Counted from the stretch's first letter, positions 7,740 to 15,362 are shown. The stretch is 22,988 bases of DNA from Sulfuricurvum sp. IAE1 (GCA_945867285.1 CAMBHX010000010.1:1-22988); one strand, 5' to 3'. Notes: generated from the sequence alone by a model not told the origin. Numbers and translations are program-made.

Positions 7740-7745
7740 TATAAT
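7740..7745 (+). promoter_or_regulatory. -10 element of aspS-adk operon
   Basis: A perfect TATAAT at 7740-7745 predicts a start near 7752 and a leader of about 20 bases that includes the AAGGA ribosome site at 7761-7765. No clear -35 box is visible. Confidence 0.5.
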
Positions 7746-7772
7746 TGCGAAAAATATTATAAGGACTTTGAT

Positions 7773-9527
7773 TTGAGAAGTCATTTTTGTACCGATTTAA
7801 CTCTAAAAAACGTTGGCGACAAAGTCGTCTTGTGTGGCTGGGCAAACAGCAGTCGTGACCATGGTGGAATTATCTTTATCGATTTGCGAGATAAAAGTGG
7901 TTTGATTCAGCTCGTATGTGATCCAGCTGACAATGCAAAAGCCCATAAGCTCGCCAGTGAAGTGCGTGATGAGTTTGTTCTTATTGCTCACGGAACTATC
8001 CGTGCTCGTGGTGAGGGGTTGGTCAATCCACGTCTGGCTACGGGTGAAATCGAAGTGGTTATCAGTGAGCTCATCATCGAAAATCGTGCCGAAACTGTCC
8101 CTTTTGTTATTGGTGATAACAATGTAGGCGAAGAAATACGTTTGAAATATCGTTATTTGGATTTGCGTAATCCTGCGATGTACAATACCTTTAAACTCCG
8201 GTCCAAAGCGGCTATTGCTGCTCGAAATATTTTGGACAGCTTAGGGTTTTTAGAAGTTGAAACTCCTATTTTAACGAAATCAACCCCTGAGGGAGCACGT
8301 GATTATCTCGTTCCCAGTCGTGTACATGATGGAGAATTTTACGCCCTCCCCCAGTCTCCACAGCTATTTAAACAGTTGCTGATGGTGGGTGGATTTGACC
8401 GTTATTTCCAAATCGCTAAATGTTTCCGTGACGAAGATCTTCGTGCGGATCGTCAACCTGAATTTACCCAAATAGACGTCGAAATGTCATTTTGTAACCA
8501 AGAAGATGTTATTGGTGTGGCTGAAGAACTGATTGGTGCTATGTTTGCCAGTGCTGGTCATACTGTAACGGCACCGTTTAACCGTATCAAATACCGTGAT
8601 GCTATGGAATGGTATGGTTGTGACAAGCCTGATTTGCGTTATGACCTAAAAATGGTTGATGTGATTGATATATTTGAGCGTTGTGATAACGAAATCTTTA
8701 CCGCAATTGCTGCTAATCCTAGCATGAATCGTATCAAAGCACTTCGTGTCCCTGGGGCTGATTTGGTTTTCTCCAAGCGTGAGATGAAAAGCTTTGAAGA
8801 GTATGTGCGTAAATTCGGCGCCAAAGGATTGGGGTATTTTCAGATGAAAGAGGATGGTCTCAAAGGACCGTTGGAAAAATTCTTCTCGCCTGAAGATCTA
8901 CAACTTCTCGTTGAGCGAACACAATTGGATGTTGGTGACGTTGTATTTTTCGGTGCAGGTGATAAGAAAACCGTGTGGGATTATATGGGACGTTTCCGTA
9001 TTTTCATCGCTGAGCATGAAAAGATGAATCTTATCGATAAAGACCGTTTTGAATTTGTGTGGGTTGTTGATTTCCCGATGTTTGAAATCGAAGAAGGTCG
9101 TGTCAAAGCTCTTCATCACCCCTTTACGATGCCATTGGATCTCAATCATGAGAATCTCGAAGACATTGAATCTATCGCCTATGATATCGTTCTCAACGGT
9201 ACAGAACTGGGTGGCGGGTCGATTCGTATCCACAAACAAGCATTGCAAGAACAAATTTTTAGACTTTTGGGAATCGAAGAAGAAGAGGCTCAAGAGAAAT
9301 TTGGCTTTTTACTCGATGCTCTCAAGTTTGGAGCACCTCCTCACGGTGGATTTGCGATCGGATTTGACCGATTTATGATGTTGTTGTCCAAAAAAGAAAG
9401 CATCCGTGATGTTATAGCGTTTCCAAAAACCCAAAAAGCATCGTGTATCATGACCAAAGCACCAAGCCCCGTGGATTTACAGCAATTGCGTGACTTGCAC
9501 ATTCGACTTCGAGAGAGTGCTAAATAA
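7773..9527 (+). CDS. aspS: Aspartyl-tRNA synthetase, probably non-discriminating
   Basis: AspRS charges tRNA-Asp with aspartate. The 584-residue length and domain order are the bacterial type: an anticodon-binding OB fold (about 1-105), class II catalytic core split by the bacterial GAD insertion (about 285-420), and class II motif 3 near the end. Visible motifs are QSPQLFKQLLM, FRDEDLRADRQPEFTQID (motif 2) and GFAIGFDRF (motif 3). In the OB fold, His30 (RDHGG) and Gly82 (GEG) replace the Leu and Lys of discriminating enzymes; these residues are associated with enzymes that also charge tRNA-Asn, which then needs GatCAB. The start is TTG at 7773 with AAGGA seven bases upstream. The first adenylate kinase gene follows after two bases. 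Confidence 0.96.
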   Translation: MRSHFCTDLTLKNVGDKVVLCGWANSSRDHGGIIFIDLRDKSGLIQLVCDPADNAKAHKLASEVRDEFVLIAHGTIRARGEGLVNPRLATGEIEVVISELIIENRAETVPFVIGDNNVGEEIRLKYRYLDLRNPAMYNTFKLRSKAAIAARNILDSLGFLEVETPILTKSTPEGARDYLVPSRVHDGEFYALPQSPQLFKQLLMVGGFDRYFQIAKCFRDEDLRADRQPEFTQIDVEMSFCNQEDVIGVAEELIGAMFASAGHTVTAPFNRIKYRDAMEWYGCDKPDLRYDLKMVDVIDIFERCDNEIFTAIAANPSMNRIKALRVPGADLVFSKREMKSFEEYVRKFGAKGLGYFQMKEDGLKGPLEKFFSPEDLQLLVERTQLDVGDVVFFGAGDKKTVWDYMGRFRIFIAEHEKMNLIDKDRFEFVWVVDFPMFEIEEGRVKALHHPFTMPLDLNHENLEDIESIAYDIVLNGTELGGGSIRIHKQALQEQIFRLLGIEEEEAQEKFGFLLDALKFGAPPHGGFAIGFDRFMMLLSKKESIRDVIAFPKTQKASCIMTKAPSPVDLQQLRDLHIRLRESAK

Positions 9528-9529
9528 TT

Positions 9530-10102
9530 ATGAAAAAGCTTTTCTTGATTATTGGTGCGCCAGGATCGGGCAAAACGACGGATGCACAAATCATCGCGCA
9601 AAACAACCCTAGCACTATGGTGCACTATTCGACGGGTGATTTGTTGCGAGATGAAGTTGCCAGCGGTAGTGAGCTTGGGATTCAAATCAACAGCTTTATA
9701 AGCCGTGGATTGATCGTTCCCATAGATATAGCGATTAGTACGATTACCCGTGCTATCAAAAATGCCCCCAATGATATCATTCTCTTTGATGGCTATCCTC
9801 GTAGCATGGAGCAGATGAATGAGCTTGACTCCTATTTAACTCAAGATGAGACTATTAAATTGGTATCTGTCATCGAAGTCGTTGTAAGTGAACAAGTCGC
9901 CCGTGATAGAGTGCTTGGACGTGCTCGTGGGGATGATGACAAAGAAGAAGTGTTTAATAATCGTATGACGGTTTATACAACACCACTTCGTGAGATACAG
10001 CGTTTTTATGAGACTACTAATCTCTTGAAAAAAATTGACGGTGAACGCTCTATCGAAGAAATCGTAAACGATATGGAACAGTTTATCAAAACAAAAATCT
10101 AA
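9530..10102 (+). CDS. adk: Adenylate kinase, short campylobacterotan type
   Basis: This enzyme interconverts ATP, AMP and ADP. It is 190 residues long and strongly resembles Campylobacter jejuni Adk, including the N-terminal MKKLFLIIGAPGSGKTTDA stretch. The P-loop is GAPGSGKT (9-16), the AMP-binding segment YSTGDLLR (33-40), and DGYPRS (87-92) is the conserved PRS/PRT region. The LID is the short type, RARGDDDKEEVFNNR (131-145), without Cys. It follows aspS by two bases, the same order as in Campylobacter (aspS-adk), so I take this as the ancestral gene of the lineage. A second, different adenylate kinase gene follows 16 bases downstream. Confidence 0.9.
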   Translation: MKKLFLIIGAPGSGKTTDAQIIAQNNPSTMVHYSTGDLLRDEVASGSELGIQINSFISRGLIVPIDIAISTITRAIKNAPNDIILFDGYPRSMEQMNELDSYLTQDETIKLVSVIEVVVSEQVARDRVLGRARGDDDKEEVFNNRMTVYTTPLREIQRFYETTNLLKKIDGERSIEEIVNDMEQFIKTKI

Positions 10103-10118
10103 TACTAGGATTAAACTT

Positions 10119-10766
10119 ATGAAAATTATTTTACTCGGTGCTCCCGGTGCTGGCAAAGGTACACAAGCGCAATTTCTCACCAAAACCTATGATATCCCTC
10201 AAATCTCTACAGGTGATATGCTTCGTGCTGCTATTAAAGCGGGTAGTGCTATGGGAACACTTGCTAAATCATTTATGGATGCGGGCAAACTGGTTACTGA
10301 TGAGATTATCATCGGTTTAGTACAAGAACGCATTGCGCAAGAAGACTGTAAAAATGGTTTCTTGTTGGATGGTTTTCCACGTACCGTACCTCAAGCAGAT
10401 GCACTCAAAAATGCTGGTGTTGCTATTGATGCAGTTATCGAAATCGATGTCCCTGATAGTGAAATCATCAACCGTATGTCAGGACGACGTGCACATTTGG
10501 CATCAGGTCGTACCTATCATGTCGTGTACAATCCTCCAAAAATAGAGGGAAAAGATGATATAAGCGGTGAAGATTTGGTGCAACGTGATGATGATAAAGA
10601 AGAAATTGTCAAAGATCGTTTGGATGTTTATCACGCACAAACACAACCTCTGATTGGCTATTACACTCAAGAAGCAGTTAATAATTCTAGCCTAAAATAT
10701 GTTCGTATTGATGGGACACAAAAAATTGATGTTGTTGAAAAAGAGATTTTAGAAAAACTACAATAA
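10119..10766 (+). CDS. adk: Second adenylate kinase, long-LID type
   Basis: A 215-residue classical long adenylate kinase that resembles E. coli Adk far more than it does the neighbouring gene. The P-loop is GAPGAGKGT (7-15), the AMP site STGDMLR (30-36), and DGFPRT is at 84-89. The full LID runs about 122-159 (GRRAHLASGRTYHV, then YNPPKIEGKDD) and lacks the zinc Cys residues of Gram-positive forms. All catalytic Arg-bearing motifs look intact, so both kinases should be active. It is cotranscribed with aspS and the short adk; AGGA about nine bases upstream supports the ATG. Its similarity to gammaproteobacterial enzymes suggests acquisition by transfer, inserted next to the resident gene, but a tree is needed to separate this from ancient duplication. 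Confidence 0.93.
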   Translation: MKIILLGAPGAGKGTQAQFLTKTYDIPQISTGDMLRAAIKAGSAMGTLAKSFMDAGKLVTDEIIIGLVQERIAQEDCKNGFLLDGFPRTVPQADALKNAGVAIDAVIEIDVPDSEIINRMSGRRAHLASGRTYHVVYNPPKIEGKDDISGEDLVQRDDDKEEIVKDRLDVYHAQTQPLIGYYTQEAVNNSSLKYVRIDGTQKIDVVEKEILEKLQ

Positions 10767-10782
10767 AAGAGAATATGTTTGA

Positions 10783-10879
10783 CATCTTGTAAATCTCGAA
10801 AAACTTGTTTTTCGTAGCTTTGGGAGGTTGTAGGGACAGATTTGTCCCTGCCACTAAAACGGACGAGTTCGCTTTAGTG
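10783..10879 (+). repeat. Palindromic intergenic element, copy 1
   Basis: This copy has three stem-loops in a row: CGAAAAAC-TT-GTTTTTCG (10797-10814), AGGGACA-GATT-TGTCCCT (10832-10849), and CACTAAA...TTTAGTG (10852-10879). Bases 10783-10862 match an inverted copy at 12724-12646 with about six substitutions and two small loop indels. It fills the space between the convergent second adk gene and flgG and has no ORF. None of the hairpins is followed by a clear T-run, though they may still slow transcription from both sides. Confidence 0.8.
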
Positions 10880-10895
10880 TGTTACATTAATAACC

Positions 10896-11684
10896 CTATC
10901 GTTTCAGACCGTTGGTCGTTGCCAGCATCTCATCACTGGTGGTGATAACTTTTGAGTTCGCATCATAGGCACGTTGACCTGTGATCAAATCCGTAAGCTC
11001 TACGACAAGCTGTACATTAGATAGCTCTACAAATCCTTGACGAATAGATCCCAAACCGTTTTCTCCCGGAGTTCCCTCAACAGGTTGTCCTGAACTGTCA
11101 GTTTCTAAAAATAGATTATCCCCCATCGCATGTAGACCTGCTGGATTGATAAAGTTAGTCAGTGAGAGCTGTCCTACCTGTGTTGCTTGTGCTTGACCCG
11201 CTTGCGTAACACTTACAATACCATCAAGACCAATACTAATATCAATAGCATCATCAGGGATAACGATCTCAGGAATGACCGTAAAGCCATCTGAGTTGAC
11301 CAACGTACCATTTTCATCTACTTTGAGTGCTCCATTGCGTGTGTACACTTCGGTTCCATTGGGGAGTTGGAGTTTTAAAAACCCTTTACCGGTAATTGCT
11401 AAGTCCAAAGGGTTCTCAGTTTGTTTGAGACTTCCTTCGCTAAAAATTTTATTGATCGCTGTTGGACGAACCCCTAGACCTACTTCAATACCTGTAGGAG
11501 ATTTAGTCGTATCACTAGTCGATGTCCCAGCATAGGTCATCACTTTGTACATCAAATCAGCAAACTCGGCACGAGATTTTTTGTATCCCATGGTATTAAC
11601 GTTGGCAATATTATTGGCCGTTGTGTCGATTTGTGTTTGCATCGCCAGCATCCCTGTGGAGCTGGTATAGAGTGATTGCATCAT
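10896..11684 (-). CDS. flgG: Flagellar distal rod protein FlgG
   Basis: FlgG builds the distal rod of the flagellar basal body, crossing the periplasm between the MS ring and the hook. The 262-residue length is normal. The N-terminus carries the rod-protein signature TANNIANVNTMGYKKSRAEF, the middle has NPLDLAITGKGFLKL, and the C-terminus has the conserved FVELSNVQLVVELTDLI and GQRAYDANSKVI segments that form the paired N- and C-terminal helices. AAGGA seven bases before the ATG at 11684 supports this start; a second ATG follows directly. It lies 22 bases after flgG2 on the same strand and should be transcribed from the sigma-54 promoter upstream of that gene. Confidence 0.96.
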   Translation of the reverse strand: MMQSLYTSSTGMLAMQTQIDTTANNIANVNTMGYKKSRAEFADLMYKVMTYAGTSTSDTTKSPTGIEVGLGVRPTAINKIFSEGSLKQTENPLDLAITGKGFLKLQLPNGTEVYTRNGALKVDENGTLVNSDGFTVIPEIVIPDDAIDISIGLDGIVSVTQAGQAQATQVGQLSLTNFINPAGLHAMGDNLFLETDSSGQPVEGTPGENGLGSIRQGFVELSNVQLVVELTDLITGQRAYDANSKVITTSDEMLATTNGLKR

Positions 11685-11706
11685 GGCATTATCCTTAGGT
11701 TATTTA

Positions 11707-12531
11707 TTATCGTCGAGTTACAGCGATTTTTTCGATCGCATCACGGTTGAGATCGTTCATCTGAGCATCCATCGCTTTTTGATACATCCCCACAAGTCGA
11801 TTGGATTCCACAAGCGCTATCATTTCGTTGACAGCATTAACATTGCTTTTTTCCACAAAACCTTGCATCACGCTTCCACTTTGTGCTACTGGGATAAAAG
11901 ATTCCTGTGCATCAGGGACATAGAGATTATCTCCCTCTTTGGTTAGAAGTCGCAAATTTTGAGGCTCAATAATCATGAGTTTTTTACCTGCGATCATTTG
12001 GGTAGTATCGGCAACATTGGTGCTAATGATTCCATTTTTATCGATATTTATAATAGAGTCTTGAGGATTGAGTTTAATACCTGTTTTGGATTTGAAATAA
12101 TCATCCCCTAGGACCTCATGACCTTGTTTGTTCAAAAGTTTCCCCTCGTTATCCAGAGTAAAAATACCATTACGTGTGAGGCGAATACCCTGAGGAGTTT
12201 TTACGGCAAAAAACTGTCCCTCTTTACCCAGTGCTACGTCCAATGTATTACCCGTTGATTGCATACTTCCTAACGAAAAATCGGTATACGAATCAGTAAT
12301 TTGTGGAACACGGCTCAATGAACGATTGAGATACTGAGCACCTTCAATGGTATTGTTTTCCAGAGGCAATACATCACGTGCTTCTTTGTAAATCCGTGCA
12401 AAATCACCCGTAATGAGTTGATCTTTTTTAAACCCTACAGTATTGGCATTTGCCAAATTGGATGCGATCGTATCCAGACGGTTGAATTGCGCAACCATAC
12501 CGCCAGTAGCCGCATAATATCCTGTTTGCAT
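11707..12531 (-). CDS. flgG2: FlgF/FlgG-like flagellar rod protein (FlgG2)
   Basis: A 274-residue flagellar rod protein related to FlgG and FlgF and equivalent by order to Campylobacter flgG2, which also precedes flgG. It shows the N-terminal signature ASNLANANTVGFKKDQL, a middle segment GNTLDVALGKEGQFFAV, TRNGIFTLDNEGKL, and the C-terminal helix region GFVEKSNVNAVNEMIALVES. It probably forms the proximal rod as FlgF does. The frame is open further upstream to 12666, but that reading would run through a repeat element and a sigma-54 promoter. ATG at 12531 has GAAGG seven bases upstream and begins at the rod homology, so I use it. Confidence 0.92.
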   Translation of the reverse strand: MQTGYYAATGGMVAQFNRLDTIASNLANANTVGFKKDQLITGDFARIYKEARDVLPLENNTIEGAQYLNRSLSRVPQITDSYTDFSLGSMQSTGNTLDVALGKEGQFFAVKTPQGIRLTRNGIFTLDNEGKLLNKQGHEVLGDDYFKSKTGIKLNPQDSIINIDKNGIISTNVADTTQMIAGKKLMIIEPQNLRLLTKEGDNLYVPDAQESFIPVAQSGSVMQGFVEKSNVNAVNEMIALVESNRLVGMYQKAMDAQMNDLNRDAIEKIAVTRR

Positions 12532-12563
12532 CAGCACACCTTCAGAAGAATATATGACTACTA

Positions 12564-12580
12564 AAGCAAAGAGTGTTCCA
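12564..12580 (-). promoter_or_regulatory. Sigma-54 promoter of flgG2-flgG
   Basis: On the minus strand the sequence TGGAACACTCTTTGCTT matches the RpoN consensus TGGCACG-N4-TTGCW with two mismatches and has exact GG-N10-GC spacing. It predicts a start near 12554 and a leader of about 22 bases containing the GAAGG ribosome site. In Campylobacter and Helicobacter, RpoN with the FlgS/FlgR system drives rod and hook genes, so the location is expected. Confidence 0.75.
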
Positions 12581-12597
12581 TTTATTTTTAGATTATA

Positions 12598-12724
12598 CAC
12601 CAAAACGAATACCTCGTAGAGGTTCTCGTGCCCTATAGGGTGCATCCATTTTGGTGGCAGGGACATAAGTCCCTACAACCCCCTAAAGTTATGAAAAACA
12701 AAGTTTTTCGAGATTTACAAGATG
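12598..12724 (-). repeat. Palindromic intergenic element, copy 2, inverted
   Basis: Bases 12724-12646 on the minus strand match copy 1 (10783-10862). The hairpins are CGAAAAAC-TTT-GTTTTTC and AGGGAC-TTAT-GTCCCT (12674-12659). The third stem, CACCAAAA...TTTTGGTG (12598-12607 with 12647-12656), encloses about 39 bases holding two more hairpins: ACCTC-GTA-GAGGT (12611-12623) and a CCCTATAGGG palindrome (12631-12640). The whole forms a branched, cloverleaf-like fold. It lies between the sigma-54 promoter of flgG2 and the rpoD promoters. Confidence 0.8.
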
Positions 12725-12754
12725 AAAAAGAAACTATATTTAATAAAATCTCGG

Positions 12755-12777
12755 TATAATCCTCTACTTTTTATAAT
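12755..12777 (+). promoter_or_regulatory. Tandem -10 elements upstream of rpoD
   Basis: Two perfect TATAAT hexamers occur at 12755-12760 and 12772-12777, with no strong -35 box before either. Both are upstream of the AAGGGAG ribosome site at 12793-12799. They could give two transcript starts, near 12767 and 12784. Confidence 0.45.
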
Positions 12778-12810
12778 CCGCATACAAACCGCAAGGGAGC
12801 ACTTCATAGC

Positions 12811-14676
12811 ATGAGCGTCAAAGATCTAAACAAACACCTAGAGACCTTATTTTCCGAACACAAATCTAAAAACTGTTTGACGTATGAAGAGATTGTCGAA
12901 AGTTATGACAAACAACCAACGCTTGCACAAGCTAAAAATATTTTAAAACTAGCCGAAAAATATAAAACGTGTCTCTTTACCTCCTCTGAGCACGCCAAGT
13001 TACTCAACCAACAAGAAGCAGATGCCAAGCGTGTAGCACAGCTCAAATACATTGAAGACGCAGCAAGCGATCAGTTTGATATTCTCAAGCAGCATGAATT
13101 GTTAGAGTGGTCACGTTCCGACTCTCCTGTTCGTATGTATTTGCGTGAAATGGGACAAATTCCCCTCCTTACTAAAGATGAAGAGGTTGAAATCTCAAAA
13201 CGTATGGAATCTGGCGAAGGGATTATTATCGATGCGATTTGTTCGGTTCCCTATCTCATCGACTTTATTCTCGATTATAAAGATCCCCTTATCAACCGAG
13301 AGCGTCGTGTCAAAGAACTCTTCAAAAGCTTTGAAGAGGGAGAAGAAGAGTCTGACGAAGTAGATGTAGAAGATGATGATGAAGACGATGAAGAGAGTAA
13401 AGAAAAAGCCCCCTCGGCTAAAGATAAAAAACGTATTGAAAAAGTAGTAACCTCTTTTAAAGCGCTCGAAAAAGCGAAAAAAGAGTGGGCAAAAGCTACT
13501 GAAAAAATGCTCGAAGAGAAGCCTCTTGAGCAAATGGATGCTGATTATGTCCTATTTTTTCTCAATGTCAGTTTCAAGAAAAAAACACTCAAAGAAGCTC
13601 TTTTAGACCTTGGACCAACCTCTAAACTCATTAATGAACTGGTACGTTCTATGGAAACAGCATTGCGCAGTGATGAAGGTTTTGATCGTGAACTCAAACG
13701 TCTCGAATACAAACTGCCTCTCTTTAATGATCAGCTCAAAAAAAATCATAAAGTTATTTTGGAAAAAATCACGGATTTAACCAAAGAAGAAATTTCCAGC
13801 AAAGTACCAGAAGCTACGATGGTGAGTACCTATATGGAAATCAAAAAACTCATCCAAACCAAAGAAGCCTCTAAAGGTGGATTTGATATGGAACCTGAAA
13901 AGCTCTCTGATATTTTGGAACAAATCAAGCGGGGTAAAAATATCTCAGAAGTTGCCAAAACGCGTATGGCAAAATCTAATCTCCGTCTCGTTGTCTCTAT
14001 CGCCAAGCGTTATACTAATCGTGGTCTACCGTTCTTGGATTTGATCCAAGAAGGAAATATTGGTCTTATGAAGGCTGTAGACAAGTTTGAATACAAAAAA
14101 GGGTACAAATTTTCTACGTATGCGACTTGGTGGATTCGCCAAGCTATTAGCCGTGCTATCGCAGATCAAGCACGTACTATCCGTATCCCTATTCATATGA
14201 TAGAGACGATCAACCGTATCAACAAGATTATGCGTAAACACCTCCAAGAGCATGGAAAAGAGCCAGATGTTGAGACAATCGCAGAAGAAGTTGGATTGTC
14301 AGTTGAAAAAGTCAAAAATGTCATTAAGATTACCAAAGAACCTATCTCTCTAGAAGCTCCAATCGGGAATGAGGAAGATGGTCGTTTTGGAGACTTTATC
14401 GAAGATAAAATGTCAATTTCTCCTAGTGATGCTATCCTCAAAGATGATCTCAAAGTGCAAATCGAAGGGGTTCTCGAACAACTCAATGAGCGTGAAAAAG
14501 CGGTTATCAAAATGCGTTTTGGTATCATGGATGATGAGAGTGATCGTACCCTCGAAGAGATCGGAAAAGAGCTCAATGTTACTCGTGAACGTGTTCGACA
14601 AATCGAGAGCAGTGCTATTAAAAAGCTCAAGCACCCTAAAGTGGGTCGTAAACTTAAAAACTATATCGAGGACTAA
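12811..14676 (+). CDS. rpoD: Primary sigma factor RpoD (sigma-70)
   Basis: The housekeeping sigma subunit directs RNA polymerase to most promoters. The 621-residue length is usual for the primary sigma. Region 1.1 occupies the first 90 or so residues; region 1.2 follows (SDSPVRMYLREMGQIPLL). A non-conserved insert with a run of Asp and Glu lies at about 175-200. Region 2 begins near 389 (SNLRLVVSIAKRYTNRGLPF, then FSTYATWWIRQAI), region 3 follows, and region 4.2 has the VTRERVRQIE helix-turn-helix near 589-598. The ATG at 12811 is 11 bases from AAGGGAG, a slightly long spacing, but no other start fits because a stop lies in frame upstream. The stop overlaps the next gene as TAATG. Confidence 0.98.
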   Translation: MSVKDLNKHLETLFSEHKSKNCLTYEEIVESYDKQPTLAQAKNILKLAEKYKTCLFTSSEHAKLLNQQEADAKRVAQLKYIEDAASDQFDILKQHELLEWSRSDSPVRMYLREMGQIPLLTKDEEVEISKRMESGEGIIIDAICSVPYLIDFILDYKDPLINRERRVKELFKSFEEGEEESDEVDVEDDDEDDEESKEKAPSAKDKKRIEKVVTSFKALEKAKKEWAKATEKMLEEKPLEQMDADYVLFFLNVSFKKKTLKEALLDLGPTSKLINELVRSMETALRSDEGFDRELKRLEYKLPLFNDQLKKNHKVILEKITDLTKEEISSKVPEATMVSTYMEIKKLIQTKEASKGGFDMEPEKLSDILEQIKRGKNISEVAKTRMAKSNLRLVVSIAKRYTNRGLPFLDLIQEGNIGLMKAVDKFEYKKGYKFSTYATWWIRQAISRAIADQARTIRIPIHMIETINRINKIMRKHLQEHGKEPDVETIAEEVGLSVEKVKNVIKITKEPISLEAPIGNEEDGRFGDFIEDKMSISPSDAILKDDLKVQIEGVLEQLNEREKAVIKMRFGIMDDESDRTLEEIGKELNVTRERVRQIESSAIKKLKHPKVGRKLKNYIED

Positions 14677-15362
14677 TGACATTCGAGCAACAGTGGATTG
14701 AATACGATTTCAACCCCTTTGTCCTTTTTAGTTCGAATGGAAAAATCCTCTCTCTTAATACCGAAGCACAATATCTTCTGGGTGCCACATCTGCCAATGT
14801 TTTGTATGAAATTGCTACGACGTACGCCAGTGCATCATTTGGATTTAAAACCACTTTTTTAGATTTGGAATTTGGTCGTTTTAAATGTTTTGGTATTACG
14901 ATAGGATATGAAAATGAGTCAGAAATTGGTATTCGCCTCTATCAACACCCTACATTTAATCTTGCTCGTCAAAAGCCTCAGGGAGATTTGGTTAATGTCT
15001 ATTCATTAATTGATCTGTGTATCAGCTCCAATTCTATTGGTAGTTCCATAGTCTATTCCAAAGAGCTCGATCCGACTATCCCTGATGTGCGATTGCACAC
15101 CGAAATGTTCATCAAACTACTGAATAAAATCTATCAGTCATTTGGTGATAACAGTACAATACTTACTCATCTTTTCTTCCGTGTGGGTGAGCACGTGAAA
15201 TTTGAGGGTGTAAAGCATTCTCTTTTTACGATCGAAATTTCTGGTGAGATGCTTAATCGCAAAAATATTTCAGAACTAAATTTTTTAGCTGAAGAAAACC
15301 ATCTTTCTTTAGATATCAAAGAGTCCATGGTTTCTATGAATATTCCGATGATTACACGATAG
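14676..15362 (+). CDS. Unknown protein coupled to rpoD; PAS-like plus degenerate kinase-like fold
   Basis: I do not recognise a named family. The 228-residue protein is soluble, with no signal peptide or membrane segment. Residues about 10-95 resemble a PAS domain (FNPFVLFSSNGKILSLN, then a strand pattern ending IGIRLYQH). Residues about 105-215 resemble the start of a histidine kinase ATPase domain: VNVYSLIDLCIS, a strand followed by PTIPDVRLHTEMFIKLLNKIY where the N-box helix would be, then SLFTIEISGE. The N-box Asn pattern, the phospho-accepting His box and the glycine-rich ATP loops are missing, so it would not be an active kinase. Its ATG overlaps the rpoD stop, so production is tied to sigma-70. 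A regulatory role is possible but not shown. Confidence 0.7.
   Translation: MTFEQQWIEYDFNPFVLFSSNGKILSLNTEAQYLLGATSANVLYEIATTYASASFGFKTTFLDLEFGRFKCFGITIGYENESEIGIRLYQHPTFNLARQKPQGDLVNVYSLIDLCISSNSIGSSIVYSKELDPTIPDVRLHTEMFIKLLNKIYQSFGDNSTILTHLFFRVGEHVKFEGVKHSLFTIEISGEMLNRKNISELNFLAEENHLSLDIKESMVSMNIPMITR

Noticed and set aside
7570..7776. Plus-strand ORF of 68 codons between hemF and aspS
   Set aside because: It runs through the aspS promoter and ribosome site, has no ribosome site of its own and no coding-like composition; the minus-strand 52-aa frame in the same place is more convincing.
8898..9293. Minus-strand 131-codon ORF inside aspS
   Set aside because: It is antisense to the conserved C-terminal core of AspRS and shows no recognisable protein features.
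12598..12656. Cloverleaf-like fold taken as a tRNA
   Set aside because: It is only 59 bases, has no T-loop GTTCRA-type sequence in the right place, no anticodon stem-loop of correct size and no proper acceptor end.
12532..12666. N-terminal extension of flgG2 to an upstream ATG
   Set aside because: It would translate the sigma-54 promoter and part of a repeat element. The rod-protein homology and a good ribosome site start at 12531.
14193..14630. Minus-strand 145-codon ORF inside rpoD
   Set aside because: It is antisense to sigma regions 3 and 4; the Ser/Arg/Leu-rich translation is a typical shadow.
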